From positions 124,001 to 188,000 of the forward strand of contig NZ_LT629766.1 in the NCBI RefSeq assembly GCF_900105315.1: a stretch of DNA of 64,000 nucleotides. The letters are read 5' to 3'. This document shows, piece by piece, positions 13,390 through 22,736 of the stretch. Every line of letters starts with the position of its first letter. Position 1 is the stretch's first letter. The notes under the pieces are model-generated. The model saw only the letters and a program-made list of their open reading frames with translations. It did no database searches and was not told the origin of the DNA. The position numbers and the translations under genes are program-made. This DNA is from Brevibacterium siliguriense (GTDB taxonomy: Bacteria > Actinomycetota > Actinomycetes > Actinomycetales > Brevibacteriaceae).

Positions 13390-14688
13390 ATGAATCATCT
13401 CGAGTTCCACCTCGACCTCGGCCCGGCCGAGCAGTTCCCTCTCGCCCGGGAGGCGATCTTCTCCTGGACGCTGCAGGAACTCGCCGGCGTGGTCGTCCGC
13501 CCCGCTCGCCGAGTTGCCGAGGGCCAGATCGTCTCTCTGGGACTCAACCCCGGATGGCCGGCCTCGCCGAGGCGGCTGCGCGGTCGCGATCTGCTCGTAC
13601 CCGTGGGTTCGTACGTCGTGACGCGGGTGATCGATGAGGAAGATCGCGCCGGATTCACCTATCGCACCCTGCCGGGTCACTTCGAGGACGGAGAGGAGAC
13701 CTTCCTCGTCTCCATCGGCGCAGACGGCCGCCTCGGCGTGACCATCAGCGCCGCCTCCGTTCCGGCCCACCCGCTGCTGCGTCTGGCCGAACCGGCGACG
13801 GTGGTCGGACAGGAGATGATGGCCGGGCGCTATGCGAAAGGGCTGAAGAGACAGCTCAGGATCGCCGGCGGCAGACAGCATGCGGGCCCCCTCGCCTCGG
13901 CCTCAGCACTGCTCGGCCGAGAGCTGAGGTTCACAGAGGCCCTTGCCGGCGGTCAGCACGCAGTGACGGTGGCGGTTCGAGACGGAGACGCCGAACTCAT
14001 CGTCCGCGCGTTCCCCTTCGGCCACGATGCGGCGATCCGAGAGTCCATGGTGCTCGATCGGCTGACTCCGCTCGGCGATCTCGTTCCTCGTCTCATCGCC
14101 CACAGCACCGACCTGCACGACCCGGTCATCGTCACGACCCGTGTCCCCGGTTCGCCACCGGATCCGGCCACACCGCTGACTACCATCGCTCGAGAAATGG
14201 CAGCAGCCCTGATTCGCATCCACTCACTCGACGGCACCGGTCTGCCTCTGACTCCGCAGTCCCCGCCGCCGGGAGACTCCGCCATCGCGGTTCGGGCACA
14301 ACAGGAGTGGGCGAACCTCGACCGCGACGAAGAGGTCCTCACCCATACGGACTTCTGGGCCGGCAATGCCCTGTGGGCGCAGGGACGCCTCACCGGAGTC
14401 GTCGACTGGTCGGGCGCGAGCCGCGGACCACGAGGAGTCGACCTCGCCTGGTGCCGGCAGGATCTCGTCCTCCTCGGCTCCCCCGAGGCAGCCGGGATCT
14501 TCCTCGACGAGTACGAACGTCTTCTCGGCCGACGCATTCCCGACATCGCAGCGTGGGACGTCCAGGCCGCGGCACGCGCCCATGACCGCGTGGAGACCTG
14601 GCTGCCCAACTACCACGGGATCGGACTCACTGACATGACCGCCGAGGATCTCCGCCACCGCCTCGACACGTGGAACGCGGCACTATGA
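13390..14688 (+). CDS. DUF1990 domain fused to an APH-family phosphotransferase
   Basis: About 432 residues. The N-terminal ~160 residues resemble DUF1990/UPF0548: W-rich start, GFTYRTLPGHFEDGEETFLV, then a strand-rich end. The C-terminal part (about 200-432) is an aminoglycoside/choline-kinase-like phosphotransferase with the catalytic loop HTDFWAGN and metal-binding region GVVDWSGA. The two joined domains are an unusual architecture. The substrate is unknown; resistance should not be assumed. The ATG at 13390 is used; a GTG at 13336 with weak AGGAAG is possible. It is divergent from the SDR gene. Confidence 0.8.
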   Translation: MNHLEFHLDLGPAEQFPLAREAIFSWTLQELAGVVVRPARRVAEGQIVSLGLNPGWPASPRRLRGRDLLVPVGSYVVTRVIDEEDRAGFTYRTLPGHFEDGEETFLVSIGADGRLGVTISAASVPAHPLLRLAEPATVVGQEMMAGRYAKGLKRQLRIAGGRQHAGPLASASALLGRELRFTEALAGGQHAVTVAVRDGDAELIVRAFPFGHDAAIRESMVLDRLTPLGDLVPRLIAHSTDLHDPVIVTTRVPGSPPDPATPLTTIAREMAAALIRIHSLDGTGLPLTPQSPPPGDSAIAVRAQQEWANLDRDEEVLTHTDFWAGNALWAQGRLTGVVDWSGASRGPRGVDLAWCRQDLVLLGSPEAAGIFLDEYERLLGRRIPDIAAWDVQAAARAHDRVETWLPNYHGIGLTDMTAEDLRHRLDTWNAAL

Positions 14689-15035
14689 CCGCAGCGGAAC
14701 GACGAAACTTTGCCGCCTGACCAGGCACGCCACTCCTGCCCCATCCGCACCGGCTCCACCAGTGCCTCCCCCGCCGCGGTCAGCGCGACATTGCGGGTCG
14801 TGCGCCGGAACAGATAAACGCCTTGACCTGCTGGATCTCCATCGACCGCGCTTTCCCGATTCCCCGTCGGCTCCCCTGCCGATACCTGTTTGCGTAATAA
14901 TACGTGTACATTATTACCGCTTCCGCTATATAGTGGGAAGCGTCATACGCCTGGCGCACATGCATCGGGCCCAGGGTGCCGAGAACGACAGCGCACAGCA
15001 GCGCCGCCGACCCGACGAGAGGAAGACATTCGACG
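14689..15035. other. Regulatory gap upstream of the acyl-CoA operon
   Basis: About 350 bases without a convincing gene. The left part shows nothing recognisable. The right part holds the AT-rich dyads described separately (14894-14940), which stand out in otherwise GC-rich sequence. Confidence 0.45.
14894..14940 (+). promoter_or_regulatory. Two AT-rich dyads upstream of the CoA-transferase operon
   Basis: GTAATAAT (14894-14901) and ATTATTAC (14910-14917) form a perfect 8-bp inverted repeat with an 8-bp spacer. Just downstream CTTCC-CTATATAG-GGAAG (14920-14940) forms a second dyad containing a -10-like TATAGT. The pattern fits a dimeric repressor operator, of TetR or GntR type, overlapping a promoter for the operon starting at 15036. 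No regulator gene lies next to it. Confidence 0.6.
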
Positions 15036-16250
15036 ATGAAGCAGTCGACCACTTCTGAGCACGACCACCACCGGTCGCCGGCCCATGACCGCCTCTCCGA
15101 ATTCCTTCCCCGCGCGGGTGCAGGTCCGCTGTCTGGACTAGTCGTCGTCGACTTCTCCCGCGTCCTCGCCGGACCGTACTCGACGATGATGCTTGCCGAT
15201 CTCGGCGCCACCGTCATTAAGGTCGAAGGACCCAAGGGCGATGACACCCGGCACTGGGCGCCGCCGGTGCGCGACGAGGATGCCACCTACTATCTGTCGA
15301 TCAACCGCAACAAGTACGACATCGTCCTCGATTTCACCGATCCCGAGGACCTCGCCACGGCGCAGAGGCTCGCGGCCGAAGCCGATATCGTCGTCGAGAA
15401 CTTCAAACCGGGCGGTCTGGTCAAGTACGGCCTCGACTACGACAGCGTCTCTGCAGCCAACCCGACGGTCGTCTACGCCTCGGTGACCGGCTTCGGACGG
15501 GAGAATCCTCTGCCCGGATACGACCTCCTCATGCAGGCGCTGTCCGGTTTCATGTCGGTCACCGGCAGCCCCGACGGCTCGCCGTACCGCGCCGGAGTCG
15601 CCGTCTTCGACGTCATGACCGGACTGCACACGACGATCGGCATCCTCGCCGCGGTCCAGCACCGCACGCTCACCGGCGAGGGCCAGCTGGTCGAAACCAA
15701 CCTCATGTCATCGGCGATGTCCGGCCTGGCCAACCAGTCCGGTGCCTACGCGGCCGCAGGCGTCAATCCGACCCGGATGGGCAACGCCCACCCGAGCCTC
15801 TACCCCTACCAGCCGATGGCCACGAAGTCCGGTGAGATCATCGTCGCCGCCGCCAATGACGGCCAGTTCCGGATCCTCGCCGAGGTGGTCGGACGTCCCG
15901 ATTGGTGCGATGACGAGCGATTCGCCGCCGCGAAGAACCGCAATGCCAACCGGCACGCCCTCGAACCCGAACTGCTCGAGGCCCTCCAAGCACACACCGC
16001 ACAGGAATGGTTCGACAAGCTCTCGGCAGCCGGTCTCCCCTGCGCTCCGATCAATACGATCGCCGAAGGCGTCGAACACGCCAAGAGCCTAGGCCTGTCA
16101 CCGGTCGTCGATACCGGCAGCGGCGAACGCATCATCCCGACCATCCGTAACCCGATCACTCTGTCGAGGTCGCAGGTCTCCTACGACCTCGCTCCCCCGG
16201 AGCTCGGCGCCGATTCCGATCGGGTCCGCGCCTGGCTCGACAGCCTCTAG
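15036..16250 (+). CDS. Class III CoA-transferase (CaiB/BaiF family)
   Basis: About 404 residues. Family III CoA-transferases move CoA between carboxylic acids. Signs are VVDFSRVLAGPYSTMMLADLGATVIKVE near the start, SINRNKYDIVLD, ADIVVENFKPGGLVKYGLDY and the GSPDGSPYRAG loop. The ATG at 15036 is preceded by AGGAAG; a start at 14976 would be longer and unconserved. It begins a three-gene operon with an acyl-CoA dehydrogenase and an SDR, suggesting activation and oxidation of an unidentified carboxylic acid. Confidence 0.9.
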   Translation: MKQSTTSEHDHHRSPAHDRLSEFLPRAGAGPLSGLVVVDFSRVLAGPYSTMMLADLGATVIKVEGPKGDDTRHWAPPVRDEDATYYLSINRNKYDIVLDFTDPEDLATAQRLAAEADIVVENFKPGGLVKYGLDYDSVSAANPTVVYASVTGFGRENPLPGYDLLMQALSGFMSVTGSPDGSPYRAGVAVFDVMTGLHTTIGILAAVQHRTLTGEGQLVETNLMSSAMSGLANQSGAYAAAGVNPTRMGNAHPSLYPYQPMATKSGEIIVAAANDGQFRILAEVVGRPDWCDDERFAAAKNRNANRHALEPELLEALQAHTAQEWFDKLSAAGLPCAPINTIAEGVEHAKSLGLSPVVDTGSGERIIPTIRNPITLSRSQVSYDLAPPELGADSDRVRAWLDSL

Positions 16251-16359
16251 ACCGCACCGGATCGGCTCCGTACAGTTCGAACCTCTTCCGCTCAGAAGCT
16301 CAACCCCCAACGCTCGGCCGCAGCCACCTGCACAGCATCCACCTGAAGGAGACACAACC

Positions 16360-17523
16360 ATGGACAACTCAGAACTCGACGACATCCTCACGGCCGTCCG
16401 CGAATTCGTCCGCGAGAAGGTCGTCCCCCTCGAGACCCAGGTCGAGGACGAGGATGCCTTCCCCGAAGCCATCATCACGGAATCCGCCGAGATGGGACTC
16501 TTCGGCTGGGCCCTGCCCGAGGAGTACGGCGGCCTCGGGCTGGGCGCGGAACAGGACGCACTCCTGGCCATGGAACTCGGCTATACGACCCCGTCGTTCC
16601 GCTCGCTGTTCGGCACGAACAATGGCATTGCCGGACAGGTGCTCGTCAACTACGGCACCGATGATCAGAAGTCCGAATGGCTGCCACGGCTGGCCTCCGG
16701 CGAGGTCGTCGCCTCCTTCGCCCTCACCGAATCCGAAGCTGGTTCCGATCCGTCGGGCCTGCGGACGAAAGCCACCCGCGACGGCGATGACTACATCATC
16801 AACGGCTCCAAGCGGTTCATCACCAACGCCGAGGCCTCGGACGTCCTCATGGTCTTCGCCCGCACCGACCCGAGCGCCACCGGTTCGAAGGGCATCTCGG
16901 TCTTCCTCGTGCCCACGAAGTCCGAGGGCGTGACCGTCGGACCGCACGACCACAAGATGGGCCAGGCCGGCGCCTGGACCTCGGAGATCTTCTTCGACGA
17001 CGTCCGCGTGCCCGCAGCCAACCTCATCGGCGGCGAGGAGGAGAAGGGCTTCTACGCGGCCATGGCCTCCCTGAACAAGGGACGGCTGCACATCGCAGCG
17101 ATCTGCGTCGGCCAGTCGATCCGCATCCTCGACGAATCCGTGCGCTTCGCCGCTGAAGCCAAACAGGGCGGGGAGCCGATCGCCCGGTTCCAGCTCGTCC
17201 AGGCGATGCTCGCCGACATCTACACCGATGTCGCCGCCGCCAAGTCGCTCGTCCTTTCCGCAGCTCAACGCTGGGACGCCGAGACCGATCGCAAGCTCGG
17301 CCCCTCCTCGGCGAAGCTCTTCGCCTCCGAGGCACTCGCGCGCATCGCCGACAAGGGCGTGCAGATCCAGGGCGGAATGGGCTATATGCGCGAATCTGCG
17401 GTCGAACGGTTCTACCGTCACGCCCGCCTCTTCCGCATCTACGAAGGCACCTCCGAGGTCCAGCGCGTCGTCGTCGCCAAGCAGCTGCTGGGTGGCGCGC
17501 ATAAGCCTCAGTTCAACCTCTGA
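16360..17523 (+). CDS. Acyl-CoA dehydrogenase
   Basis: A 387-residue FAD-dependent acyl-CoA dehydrogenase introducing a 2,3-double bond into an acyl-CoA. Landmarks are FALTESEAGSDPSGLRT, INGSKRFITNAEASDVLMVFART, the C-terminal QIQGGMGYMRESAVERFYRHARLFRIYEGTSEVQR, and a glutamate in YEGTSE at the usual catalytic base position. AAGGAGACACAACC precedes the ATG. Second gene of the operon; the true chain length or branching of the substrate is not readable from sequence. Confidence 0.93.
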   Translation: MDNSELDDILTAVREFVREKVVPLETQVEDEDAFPEAIITESAEMGLFGWALPEEYGGLGLGAEQDALLAMELGYTTPSFRSLFGTNNGIAGQVLVNYGTDDQKSEWLPRLASGEVVASFALTESEAGSDPSGLRTKATRDGDDYIINGSKRFITNAEASDVLMVFARTDPSATGSKGISVFLVPTKSEGVTVGPHDHKMGQAGAWTSEIFFDDVRVPAANLIGGEEEKGFYAAMASLNKGRLHIAAICVGQSIRILDESVRFAAEAKQGGEPIARFQLVQAMLADIYTDVAAAKSLVLSAAQRWDAETDRKLGPSSAKLFASEALARIADKGVQIQGGMGYMRESAVERFYRHARLFRIYEGTSEVQRVVVAKQLLGGAHKPQFNL

Positions 17524-17553
17524 GATCATCCGACCACGAACGAAAGGCATCAC

Positions 17554-18363
17554 ATGACTGAATCCACGACCGCGAACACCGGCATCACCATAACCGAAAC
17601 CGGCGGAGTCACTGCCGTTCCCGGCCTGTTGAATGGCAAGGTCGCCGTCGTCACCGGCGGCGGTCAGGGACTCGGCCTGGCAATGGCGCGCAGCCTCGTC
17701 GACTCCGGAGCCAAGGTCGTTGTCGCCGATATGAACGAGGAGAGCCTGCAGGCGGCCGTGGCCGAACTCGGCGGCGAAAGCACCGCAGCCGGCGTCGTGT
17801 GCAACGTCTCCGATCTCCCAGCCGTCGAGAAGCTCGCCGAGGAGGCCACCAAGGCCTTCGGCGGTGTCGACATCTGGGTCAACAACGCCGGCATCACCCG
17901 CGATGCGACGATCCGGAAGATGTCCGAGCAGCAGTTCGACGACGTCATCTCCGTGCACCTGCGCGGCACTTGGAACGGGCTCAAGGTCGCCACAGCACTC
18001 ATGCGCGAACAGGACCGCGGCGGCTCGATCATCAATGTGTCATCCATCAGCGGCAAGGTCGGCAACGCCGGACAGTCGAACTACTCGGCGGCGAAGGCGG
18101 GCATCGTCGGCATGACGAAGGCCGTGTCGAAGGAGGTCGCGTTCAAGAACATCCGCGTCAACGCGATCCAGCCCGGCTTCATCAACACCGCGATGACCGC
18201 GGCCATGCCGCAGCACGCGATCGATTCGAAGCTCGCAGACATCCCGCTCGGCCGGGCCGGCGAACCCGAAGAGGTCGCCTCCGTGGTGCTGTTCCTCGCC
18301 TCCGGACTCTCGAGCTACCTCACCGGCACCGTCACCGAGATCTCGGGCGGCCGCCACATCTGA
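17554..18363 (+). CDS. SDR family 3-oxoacyl-(ACP/CoA) reductase-like
   Basis: A 269-residue short-chain dehydrogenase with the cofactor loop TGGGQGLG (about residues 34-41), [16 protein letters not shown], the serine in [12 protein letters not shown] and the catalytic YSAAKAG. It ends in a C-terminal [15 protein letters not shown]. It follows the acyl-CoA dehydrogenase after 30 bases on the same strand, so it likely oxidises or reduces a 3-hydroxy/3-oxo intermediate in the same pathway. Confidence 0.9.
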   Translation: MTESTTANTGITITETGGVTAVPGLLNGKVAVVTGGGQGLGLAMARSLVDSGAKVVVADMNEESLQAAVAELGGESTAAGVVCNVSDLPAVEKLAEEATKAFGGVDIWVNNAGITRDATIRKMSEQQFDDVISVHLRGTWNGLKVATALMREQDRGGSIINVSSISGKVGNAGQSNYSAAKAGIVGMTKAVSKEVAFKNIRVNAIQPGFINTAMTAAMPQHAIDSKLADIPLGRAGEPEEVASVVLFLASGLSSYLTGTVTEISGGRHI

Positions 18364-18645
18364 TCCGGCGCAGGTCGATTCGGAGGGAGAAGAATGGTGA
18401 ATTCGGGCAGAGAATTCAACACTTCCCTCCCTCCGAATTCCTCCGTGCAGCGGACGACGCCGCCTCGACACGGAGGAAATCGACTTCGCGGCTGCGAGTG
18501 TCCGGGGTCGGCCTCATCGACCTTGCGGGCCTGGGCCAGGAACGAGCAGGGCATGCGGGGACGTCCTTGTCGCTTGGGTGCCAGAGGGGATGTCGGTCGG
18601 GGTGGGGCTCAACCCTCGCCGAGGTGGTCGTCCACCTCGGCGAGG
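18364..18645. other. Gap between convergent genes with inverted repeats
   Basis: The 3' ends of the SDR and amidohydrolase genes face each other here. GGAGGGA at about 18381 can pair with TCCCTCC at about 18423-18431, enclosing GAATTC...GAATTC (18409-18427 area), an imperfect hairpin that could act as a bidirectional terminator. A pair AGGTCGATT / AATCGACTT also brackets the segment. No gene is seen. Confidence 0.4.
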
Positions 18646-20523
18646 TCAGGCCCTGTATTTGATTTCGCCGCCGACGACGGTGAGCGCGACTCGCGTGTCG
18701 CGGATCGCCTCGGCGTGAGCGAAGAGGGCTTCTTCGGAAGCGTAGCCGAGGAGGCCGTCTGTCGGCGTGGGTGAGGCGTTCGGGTCGCTCATCTCTGCGG
18801 CCGCCTCGGTGGTCAGTGTTTCCGTGTCGAGCCCTTCGGCTGCGCACGGATCGGTGTCGACGACGATGAAGTCGGCGTCCATGCCCGGCGCCAGATATCC
18901 GCGCCGACCATCGAGTCCGGCAGCGAAAGCCGGACCCTGAGTGTGCAGGCGGATCGCTTCGACCGCGCTCAGGCGACGATGCGGCTGGAACGTCGTCGAC
19001 ACGTCCCCGGAGATGTTCGCTCTGGTCATCGCCGCATAGATCGCGGCGAAGGGGTTGGCGGGTTCGACAGGTCCGTCGGAGCCGAAGACGACGTTCGCTC
19101 CCGCGTCGAGCAGGTCGGGCCAGGCGTAGGCGGCCAGCTGCGCGGACTCGTCGATGAGGTGGAGCAGGTGCAGGTCGGAGATGCAGTGGCGTGGCTGCAT
19201 AGACGCAAGCACCCCGAGCTCGGCGAAGCGGACGACGTCGGAGGGTTGGATGAACTGGGCGTGTTCGACGCGGTGGCGCATGGGCCGGTCGAACTTCTCC
19301 TCCGCGGCCCGCGTGATGTCGCGCAGCCGCTCATAGACGGCGAGCACATGGTGGTTCGCCTGATCGCCGATGGCGTGGATGGCCACGGAGATGCCCGCCT
19401 CGGTGGCGATGTGCGCCTGGTCGAAGAGTTCGTCCTCGGTCATCTGCGCGATGCCGAAGTTCTCGGTCTCACCGTCGGTTTCGGGGAACGGTGAGGACAT
19501 GTGCGAGGTGTGTGAGCCGAGTGCTCCGTCGGAGAACAGCTTCAGCCCTCCGCACTGCAGCCAGTCGTCTCCGTCGCCGGTGTGCCACCCGGTCTCGATC
19601 GCCCACGGCACTTCGGGTGAGCGCAGGTACAGCGTGACCCGCATGTCTTGTCGACCGGCTTCGTGCAGGTCGTTCCAGCCCAGTGTCGCGGAGATGCCGT
19701 CGAAGTCGTGGATCCCGGTCAGCCCCTGGGATAGGAAGAGCTCCTGAGTGGTGGCGAGGCGCTCGACCTGCTCCTCGCGGCTGGGCTCGGGGATGAAGCG
19801 GGCAACGAGGTCGGTGGCGTCCTCGCGCACCAGACCAGTAAGCGTCCCGTCGTCGTCGCGGACGAAGCCGCCGCCCGCGGGGTCGGGGGTCGTCTCGTCG
19901 ATTCCGGCGATCTCGAGGGCGTGGGCGTTGACCCACAGAGTGTGCAGGTCGAGTGACCACATCGCCACGGGATGGTCTGGAACCTCGGCGTCGAGCAGCG
20001 CTCGGTCCGGATAGGACGGGTCCTCCCATTTGTTGAGGTCCCACCCGGAGCCGACCACCCACGTGCCCACCGGGAGGGAATCGGCACGGTCACGGATGGC
20101 CGCGACCGCCTCGGCCAGCGATTTCGTCTGCGACAGGTCGAGGTCGGTCAGGGAGTCGGCATACATGATCGAGTGGATGTGACCGTCGACGAACCCGGGC
20201 AGGATGACCTGTCCGCTGCAGTCGACCTCGTCGATCTCGAGTCCGGGGATGACCGTGGTTGCACCGACCCCACCCGCCGAGGCGAGCGCCACCGTCGTCG
20301 ACGACTGCGCGGCAGCGATATCGAGGAGTTCGGCCCGAGTGCCGACGGCGACGATGGTCTCCCCGTCGACGAGGATCGCGTCGGGGGCCGGCCGCGTGAG
20401 GTCGACGCTCTCGGCGGAGGTGTCTGAGTTCGATGTGCTCGGATCGGAGGTGTTCGAGGCGGGGGTGTTCGAGGCGGCCCGGGGTGCGAACGTGCGCACG
20501 ACGGCGTTGGAGAACAGACGCAT
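18646..20523 (-). CDS. Amidohydrolase family 3 protein (YtcJ-like)
   Basis: About 625 residues, metal-dependent hydrolase superfamily. Signs are the metal site GFVDGHIHS, a middle HAIGDQANHHVLAVYERL, HRVEHAQFIQPSDVVRFAELGV and GSDGPVEPANPFAAIYAAMTR, all usual in YtcJ-type proteins. The ATG at 20523 is used; the upstream extension runs into the palindromic repeat. Residues about 15-42 are a low-complexity S/T/N/P segment encoded by short tandem DNA repeats. The substrate is unknown; N-acyl or cyclic amide hydrolysis is typical of the superfamily. Confidence 0.85.
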   Translation of the reverse strand: MRLFSNAVVRTFAPRAASNTPASNTSDPSTSNSDTSAESVDLTRPAPDAILVDGETIVAVGTRAELLDIAAAQSSTTVALASAGGVGATTVIPGLEIDEVDCSGQVILPGFVDGHIHSIMYADSLTDLDLSQTKSLAEAVAAIRDRADSLPVGTWVVGSGWDLNKWEDPSYPDRALLDAEVPDHPVAMWSLDLHTLWVNAHALEIAGIDETTPDPAGGGFVRDDDGTLTGLVREDATDLVARFIPEPSREEQVERLATTQELFLSQGLTGIHDFDGISATLGWNDLHEAGRQDMRVTLYLRSPEVPWAIETGWHTGDGDDWLQCGGLKLFSDGALGSHTSHMSSPFPETDGETENFGIAQMTEDELFDQAHIATEAGISVAIHAIGDQANHHVLAVYERLRDITRAAEEKFDRPMRHRVEHAQFIQPSDVVRFAELGVLASMQPRHCISDLHLLHLIDESAQLAAYAWPDLLDAGANVVFGSDGPVEPANPFAAIYAAMTRANISGDVSTTFQPHRRLSAVEAIRLHTQGPAFAAGLDGRRGYLAPGMDADFIVVDTDPCAAEGLDTETLTTEAAAEMSDPNASPTPTDGLLGYASEEALFAHAEAIRDTRVALTVVGGEIKYRA

Positions 20524-20583
20524 GAGCACCAGTCTAGAGCCGGTGCGACGGAGTCGCTGGGTGGACCCGATCACCACCCCCTC

Positions 20584-20647
20584 ATTGCTACCCGACGGCG
20601 GCCCAGATACCTCGCGCGAGGTTGCTGCGCCGCCGTCAGGTAGTAAT
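20584..20647. repeat. Long palindromic dispersed repeat, copy 1
   Basis: ATTGCTACC...ACGGCGGCCCAG...CCTCG-CG-CGAGG...CGCCGCCGTCAGGTAG forms an imperfect palindrome with arms of about 27 bp. A nearly perfect second copy lies at 46851-46906. Here it sits between the divergent starts of the amidohydrolase and a membrane-protein gene, so it cannot be a simple 3' terminator. Confidence 0.8.
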
Positions 20648-20704
20648 TGGTGGGTGCGGATCGGGCGCGGCAGATAGTTTTCTACGAGGAGTAGAATCGG
20701 GATC

Positions 20705-21211
20705 ATGACTCACTTCTTCAGCACCGATGACTCGCGGCTGGCGGCGAGCGCTCGGATCCTCCTGCCCGCCATCTGGCTCGGGCTCATCATCGGCATCTCG
20801 CTCATCGAGGCGCCGCTGAAATTCACGGCCCCGGGCATCACGATCCCGCTGGGGCTGGGCATCGGCCGGCTGGTGTTCGGCGTGATGAACTGGGTCGAGC
20901 TGGTCATCGCCGTGATCCTGTTGTGGGCGCTGCTCAAGTCGGGAGTCGACCGCACCTACCGCAGCGTGGCCTGCGGGCTCATTGCGGTGCTCATCATCAA
21001 GGTCATCGTCATTCGGCCGCTGCTCAATCAGCGCACGGATGCTGTTCTTGCCGGTGTCGATGAGGGCGGGTCTTCGCTGCATCTGCTCTATGTCGCCGCG
21101 GACGGGCTCCTCATCGTCGGACTCATCGCAGCACTCGTGCTTGCGGTGCGCCGCTGGGTGACGATTCGACCTGCCGTCGGGCCGGGGGCTCAGAGTGTGA
21201 CGAAGGAATAG
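20705..21211 (+). CDS. Small integral membrane protein, 168 aa
   Basis: Four hydrophobic segments are visible (about residues 20-36, 48-78, 92-108, 128-150). The first contains the polar string ISLIEAPLKF, reminiscent of small DUF4149-like membrane proteins, but I do not assign a family firmly. The ATG at 20705 follows AGGAGTAG. Its last codons overlap the end of the convergent ABC ATPase gene by about 22 bases. Function unknown. Confidence 0.75.
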   Translation: MTHFFSTDDSRLAASARILLPAIWLGLIIGISLIEAPLKFTAPGITIPLGLGIGRLVFGVMNWVELVIAVILLWALLKSGVDRTYRSVACGLIAVLIIKVIVIRPLLNQRTDAVLAGVDEGGSSLHLLYVAADGLLIVGLIAALVLAVRRWVTIRPAVGPGAQSVTKE

Positions 21212-21813
21212 CCGACGTCGGTGGCAGCGACGAGGTCTCGGTCGTGGGTCGCCCAGACGATCGTCTTCCCCGCCTCGGCGAGATCGTTGATGAGCCAAGC
21301 GATCCGGGCTGCATTCGACGAGTCGAGAGCGGCCGTCGGCTCGTCGCAGACGATGGTGTCGATTCCACTGGCCAGCGCCCGGGCAATACACACGCGGGCT
21401 GCCTGACCGCCCGAGAGTTCACCGCAACGATGGTGAGCCAGTTCCGGACTGAGCAGCGCCCGGTCGAGCAGAGTCTCCAGGTCAAGACCGTCCCCAACAA
21501 CTCCGGCAGCTTCACGACCCCGCTCGGCACCGCTCCCTCCGCCACCACGCACGGCCCGGGTGTGGTCGATGACATCGGCGACTGTGAGTCGGGGGTTGAG
21601 CCATTCGCGCGGGTTCTGCGGAACGAGCACTCCGAGGCCCCCCTCGATCTGCCCGCGGCTCGGGCTGAGGAACCCCGTCATCGCCAAGCACAGGCTGGTC
21701 TTGCCGCTGCCCGATGGCCCCTGCAGCACCGTCACCGTTCCCGCGGAGACGTCTGCATCAACCGGACCGACTCGGGTGGAGCCATAGTCGATGACCACAT
21801 CTGTCAGTCTCAC
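21190..21813 (-). CDS. ABC importer ATPase 2 (nickel/peptide type)
   Basis: About 207 residues with Walker A GPSGSGKTS, signature ELSGGQAARVCIARAL, Walker B TIVCDEPTAALD and the switch histidine in IVWATHDRD. The GTG at 21813 overlaps the upstream gene's stop as GTGA, so translation is coupled. It is the short second ATPase (NikE/DppF position) of the five-gene importer that follows the urease genes. Nickel is inferred only from this context. Confidence 0.88.
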   Translation of the reverse strand: MRLTDVVIDYGSTRVGPVDADVSAGTVTVLQGPSGSGKTSLCLAMTGFLSPSRGQIEGGLGVLVPQNPREWLNPRLTVADVIDHTRAVRGGGGSGAERGREAAGVVGDGLDLETLLDRALLSPELAHHRCGELSGGQAARVCIARALASGIDTIVCDEPTAALDSSNAARIAWLINDLAEAGKTIVWATHDRDLVAATDVGYSFVTL

Positions 21814-22736
21814 TCCGGCCCTCCCCCGTCGACCGCGCCCTCGCCGAGGCGACGCAGTTCGTCCCCGTCCCGGTACACCCAAGGCTTCGGGCGAGCACCG
21901 TCGGCCAGCGGCAGCGGATGCGCACCGGCGGCAGGTGCGGCCGCGGCCAACGCCCGCGCATAGGCATTTGCGGCGCGGCCGGCGAAGAAGTCCTCGACCG
22001 AGCAGTCCTCGACGATATGTCCGTCGAAGACCACGGCCACCCGATCGTCGGGACGGGCATTGCGCTGCAGACCCGAGAGGTCGTGCGTCACCGCGAGCAC
22101 CGCACAACTGCCTGCCGCTGCCTGTTCATTGAGCACGTCCACCACGGCGTCGGCTTGATCTGGGTCGAGCCCCGCAGTCGGCTCGTCGCAGACGAGCAGC
22201 CGTGGGGACTTCGCCACGGCCGCGGCCAAGGAGATGCGGGAGATCTGCCCTCCGGAGACCTGATGCGGCAGCCTGCGAAGGATCGAATTCTCCAATCCGT
22301 AGGCTGCCAGATCGGGCCTCTCGATCCCCGCCCGAGCGAACCACTCGTGAAGGCGCATCCTCGGTGGGAAGGTGTCCATGGCATTCTGCGGAGCCCAGGA
22401 GATCACTCCGGCACGACACATCTTCCCTATCGCCCGACGGCCTCGCCCGGTTCCGAGGTCGATGCGACCATCTCCGGGGACAGCCGCCTCGGCGAGGCCG
22501 GCACCACCAGATCCACCACGGGTCCCGACGATCTCACTGAGATCCAGCACTCCGCTGACTTTCGCGTCGTTGGGGCTGAGGCCCGCGAGCAGATTGCACA
22601 AGGTGGACTTTCCGGACCCCGATTCGCCGACGAGCCAGGTGATCCCGCCGATCGGCATCTCGAGGTCGAGCGCGGACAGCACCTCGCCGACGCCCGGCAG
22701 GCTCAGGGTGGTGTCTTGGAGATGAAGAGCAGTCAC
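21810..22736 (-). CDS. ABC importer ATPase 1 (nickel/peptide type)
   Basis: About 308 residues with Walker A GESGSGKST, Q-loop APQNAMDTF, signature QVSGGQISRISLAAAV and Walker B RLLVCDEPTAGLDP. The GTG at 22736 overlaps the permease stop as GTGA. An extra flexible loop before the Q-loop (about residues 75-110, GGSGGAGLAEAAVPGDG) is encoded across an exact copy of the dispersed 14-mer at 22483-22496. NikD/DppD position in the importer. Confidence 0.88.
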   Translation of the reverse strand: MTALHLQDTTLSLPGVGEVLSALDLEMPIGGITWLVGESGSGKSTLCNLLAGLSPNDAKVSGVLDLSEIVGTRGGSGGAGLAEAAVPGDGRIDLGTGRGRRAIGKMCRAGVISWAPQNAMDTFPPRMRLHEWFARAGIERPDLAAYGLENSILRRLPHQVSGGQISRISLAAAVAKSPRLLVCDEPTAGLDPDQADAVVDVLNEQAAAGSCAVLAVTHDLSGLQRNARPDDRVAVVFDGHIVEDCSVEDFFAGRAANAYARALAAAAPAAGAHPLPLADGARPKPWVYRDGDELRRLGEGAVDGGGPE

